A stretch of DNA of 9,881 nt from Clostridium sp. CAG:575 (GTDB lineage Bacteria; Bacillota; Clostridia; TANB77; CAG-508). Under the pieces are notes generated by a model. The model had not been told where the DNA came from and searched no databases. It was given only the letters and a program-made list of their open reading frames with translations. The DNA lies in contig FR884564.1 in NCBI GenBank assembly GCA_000435535.1, positions 82,060 to 91,940 on the forward strand, in the 5' to 3' direction. A program made the translations under genes and the position numbers. Positions within the stretch are counted from its first letter, which is position 1. Every line of letters begins with the position of its first letter. Shown here piece after piece: positions 7,400 to 9,881 of the stretch.

Positions 7400-7439
7400 A
7401 AAAAAAGTCCTAAACTAGAAAATATCTAAGTTTTGGACT
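7400..7439 (-). terminator. Terminator of the spoVA cluster
   Basis: On the minus strand, AGTCC (7439-7435) and its partner at 7410-7406 close a hairpin with inner pairs AAACT/AGTTT and AGA/TCT, one T:T mismatch and one bulged base. It is followed by seven Ts (7406-7400 as A on the plus strand). The A-run lies only on the 5' side of the plus strand, so it mainly stops minus-strand transcription leaving spoVAE. Confidence 0.75.
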
Positions 7440-7457
7440 AAAAACATTGATTAAAAA

Positions 7458-7892
7458 TTATGCCGTAATAGTTTTTATATAAGTCTTAAAGAATGTTGTT
7501 ATTGTTTTTTCATTTTTGGTTTTGAAATTAAAGAGGCAATATAACCGAAAAAATACAGCCGCAGCAATACCACCAGCAGAAGCTTTCACACCACCAGTAA
7601 AAGCACCAACAAGACCAGATTCTTTAATACCTTCAATAGCACCTTTTGCAAGGTTATAACCAAAACCAGTTAAAGGAACAGTTGCACCAGCACCAGCGAA
7701 GTCAACTAAATGCTGATATATTCCAAGCCCACCTAAAATTGCACCAGTAGTTACAAAAATAACAAGAATTCTAGCAGGTGTTAGTTTGGTTTTATCAATT
7801 AATATTTGGCCAATTACGCAAATAATTCCACCAACAACAAAACACTTTAATAAAGACATCCAGTTAAATACATTCATCCAATCTATATTCAT
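7458..7892 (-). CDS. spoVAE: Stage V sporulation protein AE (SpoVAE/AEb), frameshifted C-terminus
   Basis: A membrane component of the SpoVA channel that moves Ca-dipicolinic acid across the spore inner membrane. Family hallmarks are KCFVVGGIICVIGQILIDKT (16-35), LTPARILV (37-44), VDFAGAGATVPLTGFGYNLA (63-82) and GLVGAFTGGVKASAGGIAAA (93-112). SpoVAC is its paralogue. I choose the ATG at 7892 (MNIDWMNVF), because AAGGAGT (7905-7899) lies 6 nt upstream. An ATG at 7940 lies further out without an SD. From residue 116 the frame reads RLYCLFNFKTKNEK and on to 144 aa. Removing one A from the run 7548-7553 gives FFGYIASLISKPKMKKQ and a stop at 7499-7501, a 130-aa protein with a typical family end. 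This points to a +1 frameshift or homopolymer error close to the C-terminus. It is the last gene of the cluster. Confidence 0.88.
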   Translation of the reverse strand: MNIDWMNVFNWMSLLKCFVVGGIICVIGQILIDKTKLTPARILVIFVTTGAILGGLGIYQHLVDFAGAGATVPLTGFGYNLAKGAIEGIKESGLVGAFTGGVKASAGGIAAAVFFRLYCLFNFKTKNEKTITTFFKTYIKTITA

Positions 7893-7898
7893 AAGCAA

Positions 7899-7945
7899 AC
7901 TCCTTGAAATATATTTGGGTTTTATAGAAGATATACCCAAAACTT
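7899..7945 (-). promoter_or_regulatory. spoVAE leader with hairpin next to the SD
   Basis: The short gap between spoVAD and spoVAE contains a 7-bp perfect stem, TTTGGGT and ACCCAAA (minus strand 7941-7935 and 7920-7914), with a 14-nt loop. It is followed by AATATATTTC and the SD AAGGAGT. The AAACCCAAATATATTT part resembles the same position in the two leaders at 8942-9008 and 9764-9822. Regulation of spoVAE translation is possible but unproven. Confidence 0.4.
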
Positions 7946-8946
7946 TAAACTTCTATACTAATTGCATGTGCTATACCAGGAATACTTTCTCCTTGTTGAG
8001 AACTTGTAGAGTTCATTAATGCACCGGTTGCAATCAATAAAAGCTTTTTAATTTTTCTTTCTTTTAATTGTTTAAATAGGTATCCAGAAAAAACCGTACC
8101 ACAACAAGCACATCCGCTACCACCAGAGTGAGTATCTTGAGTGTTTTTATCAAAAATAAGTACACCACAATCATTATAATTTGATTTGATATTATAGCCT
8201 TGAGATTTTGCAATATCAATAACAATTTCTTTACCAATATGACCTAAATCACCACTAATAATTAAATCATAATAACTTGGACTTCTACCAGTATCTAAAA
8301 AGTGAGTAATCATAGTATCTGCAAATGCAGGAGCCATAGCAGCTCCCATGTTATTACCATCTTTAATTCCCATATCAACAATTTTACCAGGTGTAATATG
8401 TGTAATGTATGGTCCTTCACCAGATTTTGAAATAATAGCTGCACCAGAACCAGTAACAGTCCATTGTGAAGATGGTGGTCTTTGATTTCCTAATTCTAGT
8501 GGAAATCTAAATTGTTTTTCAGCACTACAGAAATGACTTGAAGTAGCACAAAGAACATTTTCGGCAAAGCTTTCAGCACAAATAGCACTTAAACTCATAG
8601 ATTCAACAAATGTTGAACATGCACCAAAAACACCAAAAAAAGGTAAATTTAATTCACGCAAACCAAAACTAGAAGAAATACATTGATTTAATAAATCACC
8701 TGCAAAGCAACAATCAATTTGGTCAGAAGAAATACCAGATTTATTAATTACAGTATTAACAGTTTCTTTTATAATTTTACTTTCTGCTTTTTCCCAAGTT
8801 TTCTCTCCCCAAAACTCATCATCTAATGTTTGATCAAAATATTTTGCAAGAGGACCTTGAGATTCCTTTGGACCAACAATTGAAGCACATTCTGTTATAG
8901 TTGGTGGATTATTAAATTTAATAGTTTGTTTTCCTAACTTTTCCAT
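7945..8946 (-). CDS. spoVAD: Stage V sporulation protein AD (SpoVAD)
   Basis: A soluble, thiolase-fold protein that binds dipicolinic acid and works with SpoVAC and SpoVAE in loading and releasing it. At 333 aa it has the family length (about 338). It begins MEKLGKQTIKFNNPP, then ASIVGPKESQGPLAKYFD (21-38). The thiolase-like nucleophile region is FGACSTFVES (107-116, Cys110). Further family stretches are RPPSSQWTVTGSGAAI (156-171), GNNMGAAMAPAFADTM (197-212), the Cys-rich GGSGCACCGTVFSGYL (275-290) and ATGALMNSTSSQQGESIPGI (306-325). I choose the ATG at 8946: the SD AAGGA (8963-8959) is 12 nt upstream, somewhat long, while the in-frame TTG at 8958 abuts the SD with no spacing. MEKLGKQ also matches the usual N-terminus. 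It sits 136 nt after spoVAC with its own structured leader, so it may have separate control. Confidence 0.95.
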   Translation of the reverse strand: MEKLGKQTIKFNNPPTITECASIVGPKESQGPLAKYFDQTLDDEFWGEKTWEKAESKIIKETVNTVINKSGISSDQIDCCFAGDLLNQCISSSFGLRELNLPFFGVFGACSTFVESMSLSAICAESFAENVLCATSSHFCSAEKQFRFPLELGNQRPPSSQWTVTGSGAAIISKSGEGPYITHITPGKIVDMGIKDGNNMGAAMAPAFADTMITHFLDTGRSPSYYDLIISGDLGHIGKEIVIDIAKSQGYNIKSNYNDCGVLIFDKNTQDTHSGGSGCACCGTVFSGYLFKQLKERKIKKLLLIATGALMNSTSSQQGESIPGIAHAISIEV

Positions 8947-9008
8947 ATAAAATTTCAATCCTTGTATACAATATTTAGGTTTTAATAATGGGATTTACCT
9001 ATAAACCC
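8942..9008 (-). promoter_or_regulatory. spoVAD leader: repeated hairpin/pseudoknot-like element
   Basis: Minus strand: TGGG-TTTA, loop TAGG, TAAA-T-CCCA form a hairpin with one bulged T. An A-rich linker follows, then CCTA, complementary to the TAGG loop, then AAATAT, the SD and the start. The loop-to-tail pairing would give a compact pseudoknot next to the ribosome site. The whole stretch aligns with the leader at 9764-9822. Pairings are seen in the sequence; function is inference. Confidence 0.45.
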
Positions 9009-9082
9009 AGATATTTTTAAAAATATTTATAAATATACATATTTATAAAAAATATATTTTAAAATTAAATATTATTAAGTAA
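9009..9082. repeat. AT-only inverted repeat between spoVAC and spoVAD
   Basis: TTTATAAATAT (9026-9036) is the exact reverse complement of ATATTTATAAA (9039-9049), within a stretch that is almost purely A/T. A nearby palindromic segment, ATATTTTTAAAAATAT, lies at 9011-9026. With no GC pairs the stem would be weak as RNA. The region more likely holds promoter DNA or a protein site, or is simply compositional. Confidence 0.35.
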
Positions 9083-9547
9083 TTACACTAATGTCATAGT
9101 TTGAGTATTGAAAATTAAGTAAACAATTCCTACAAGAATAGAAGCTGATATTCCAAAAACTAATACAGGTCCAGCAACAGTAAACATTTTTCCACCAACC
9201 CCCATAACATAACCCTCAGATTTATATTCCATAGCAGGAGAAACAATAGAGTTTGCAAATCCAGTAATAGGGATTAAAGAACCAGCACCAGCAAATTTAC
9301 CGATTTTATTAAATAAATTTAAACCAGTTAAAAATGCGGCAATACCAATTAAAATAATAGATACAATAGTTCCAGAGGTTGCTACATCAAATCCTCTTTC
9401 TTTACAGATGTTAGATATAATTTGACCAATTGTACAAATTAATCCGCCTACCCAAAAAGCATTAAAACAATTTTTGAATATTGGGGAATTAGGAGATTTT
9501 TTATTTACATAGTCTTGATATGTTTGCTTTGTTTCAAGAGGATTCAT
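9083..9547 (-). CDS. spoVAC: Stage V sporulation protein AC (SpoVAC)
   Basis: An integral membrane subunit of the SpoVA dipicolinic-acid channel in the spore inner membrane; SpoVAC of B. subtilis behaves as a mechanosensitive channel. At 154 aa it has the usual length, with about four hydrophobic segments (27-48, 57-79, 85-105, 119-146). The family core is visible: NCFNAFWVGGLICTIGQII (26-44), FAGAGSLIPITGFANSIVSP (85-104) and YVMGVGGKMFTVAGPVLVFG (113-132). The ATG at 9547 has a strong SD (AAAGGAGT) 7 nt upstream, lying inside the end of the dodecin-like gene, whose TAA is 2 nt from this ATG. Translational coupling is therefore likely. The gene belongs to the minimal clostridial set C-D-E; spoVAA, AB and AF are not seen in this window. 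Confidence 0.96.
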   Translation of the reverse strand: MNPLETKQTYQDYVNKKSPNSPIFKNCFNAFWVGGLICTIGQIISNICKERGFDVATSGTIVSIILIGIAAFLTGLNLFNKIGKFAGAGSLIPITGFANSIVSPAMEYKSEGYVMGVGGKMFTVAGPVLVFGISASILVGIVYLIFNTQTMTLV

Positions 9548-9549
9548 AC

Positions 9550-9768
9550 TTAAGACTCCTTTCTATTTAAATCAATTTGAAAGCTTAAATCCAAGTCAAC
9601 AAAATATTCGGAAATTTTGTTTCCATCAATTTTAGCTCTTTGCTCTAAGATTTTTACTTCTGTTAAGTAATCAATACTTTTTGATGCTTCAGCAATAGTT
9701 TTTACGATTGCATCCTTCCAAGATACATCAGAAGTTCCTGTTATGATTAAGTGTTTTTCAATATCCAT
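9550..9768 (-). CDS. Dodecin-like small protein at the head of the spoVA cluster
   Basis: A 72-aa protein matching the dodecin fold pattern: a first strand HLIITGTSDVSW (6-17) with the conserved GTS, a helix KDAIVKTIAEASKSID (18-33), a second strand VKILEQRAKI (38-47), a turn DGN, and a last strand ISEYFVDLDLSFQID (52-66). Dodecins form hollow twelve-subunit spheres that bind flavins, with a Trp in the second strand stacking on the ring. Here the aligned stretch is YLTEVKI with no Trp, and the only Trp (17) lies at the start of the helix. Classical flavin binding is therefore doubtful. The ATG at 9768 has an AAAGGA SD 10 nt upstream, and the leader is a repeat of the one before spoVAD. It overlaps the SD of spoVAC and ends 2 nt before it, so co-expression with the channel genes in the forespore is likely. 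Family assignment is by pattern only. Confidence 0.8.
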   Translation of the reverse strand: MDIEKHLIITGTSDVSWKDAIVKTIAEASKSIDYLTEVKILEQRAKIDGNKISEYFVDLDLSFQIDLNRKES

Positions 9769-9822
9769 ATAAATTCAGTCCTTTAAATATATTTAGATTT
9801 TTATTGGATTAACCTATAAACC
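9764..9822 (-). promoter_or_regulatory. Leader of the dodecin-like gene: second copy of the repeated element
   Basis: Minus strand: ATTGG and CCAAT close a 5-bp stem with inner TTA/TAA pairs around loop TAGGT. A tail AAAAATCTAAATAT follows, in which ATCTA can pair with TAGGT (one G:U). Next come AAAGGACTGAA and the ATG. The element aligns with 8942-9008 through both hairpin and SD, with a T:A versus G:C exchange in the stem that keeps pairing. It could be a regulatory RNA or a duplicated promoter/operator. Confidence 0.45.
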
Positions 9823-9881
9823 AATTCTTAAAAACATATTTCCCTTTTTTAGAAAAAATATACAAAATAGTAGATTATGAA
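9823..9881. other. Edge region upstream of the spoVA cluster
   Basis: This AT-rich stretch should contain the cluster's promoter or the end of an upstream gene. I see no convincing SigA, SigF or SigG promoter and no reading frame; the window stops too soon. Confidence 0.3.

Noticed and set aside
7786..8019. Plus-strand 77-aa frame across the spoVAD-spoVAE junction
   Set aside because: Antisense to two secure spoVA genes, with no SD or recognisable motifs.
8942..9822. Calling the repeated leaders preQ1-I riboswitches
   Set aside because: The small hairpin plus A-rich tail looks similar, but the CUAGC-type loop is absent and neither gene relates to queuosine.
9764..9881. SigG or SigF promoter before the spoVA cluster
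   Set aside because: spoVA genes are SigG-controlled in Bacillus, but I could not find a -35/-10 pair with correct spacing that I trust in this sequence.
1..9881. CRISPR arrays, insertion sequences, prophage genes or toxin-antitoxin pairs
   Set aside because: No regularly spaced repeats, transposase motifs, phage proteins or paired small toxin/antitoxin genes were seen.

Overview
The window is very AT-rich and shows Gram-positive Firmicutes features: strong purine-rich Shine-Dalgarno (SD) sites, TTG starts, extended -10 promoters, and a dipicolinic-acid channel (spoVA) cluster that marks an endospore former. The A/T-ending codons, the minimal spoVAC-spoVAD-spoVAE set and a degenerate prepilin-like/RCC1 gene suggest an uncultured low-GC member of the Clostridia, probably gut-associated. 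The genus is not determined.

Layout. 1-596: a decayed gene with a type IV prepilin-like N-terminus and one RCC1 repeat, broken by a nonsense codon inside the membrane helix. It ends at a perfect 15-bp hairpin (641-678) that can terminate transcription from both sides. 699-1322 (-): a 207-aa protein of unknown function, divergent from metG. Each of these two genes has a recognisable promoter with an extended -10. 1492-6379 (+): a probable operon of methionyl-tRNA synthetase (short form), a membrane-anchored NodB-type polysaccharide deacetylase, and a 779-aa lysine/glutamate-rich coiled-coil protein with no recognised family. 6559-6645: tRNA-Leu(CAA), with a promoter buried in a 16-bp inverted repeat and hairpins downstream. 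6922-7320 (+): a small membrane protein resembling the YgjV family. 7458-9768 (-): a sporulation cluster read in the order dodecin-like gene, spoVAC, spoVAD, spoVAE, ending at a hairpin with a T-tract at 7400-7439.

How the genes fit together. SpoVAC, SpoVAD and SpoVAE belong to the machinery that moves Ca-dipicolinic acid into the forespore and releases it at germination. The small dodecin-fold gene at the head of the cluster ends 2 nt before spoVAC and is probably translationally coupled to it. It lacks the tryptophan that stacks on flavin in classical dodecins, so its role is open.

The most unusual signals are in the spoVA cluster. The leader of the dodecin-like gene and the leader of spoVAD are clearly related over about 60-67 nt. 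Both can form a short hairpin whose loop (TAGG) can pair with a downstream CCTA/TCTA just before the SD, a compact pseudoknot-like arrangement with at least one compensatory base change. A shorter relative, with a different hairpin, precedes spoVAE. Separately, spoVAE carries an apparent +1 frameshift in an A6/T6 run that replaces its conserved C-terminus. This is either a real mutation or a homopolymer error.
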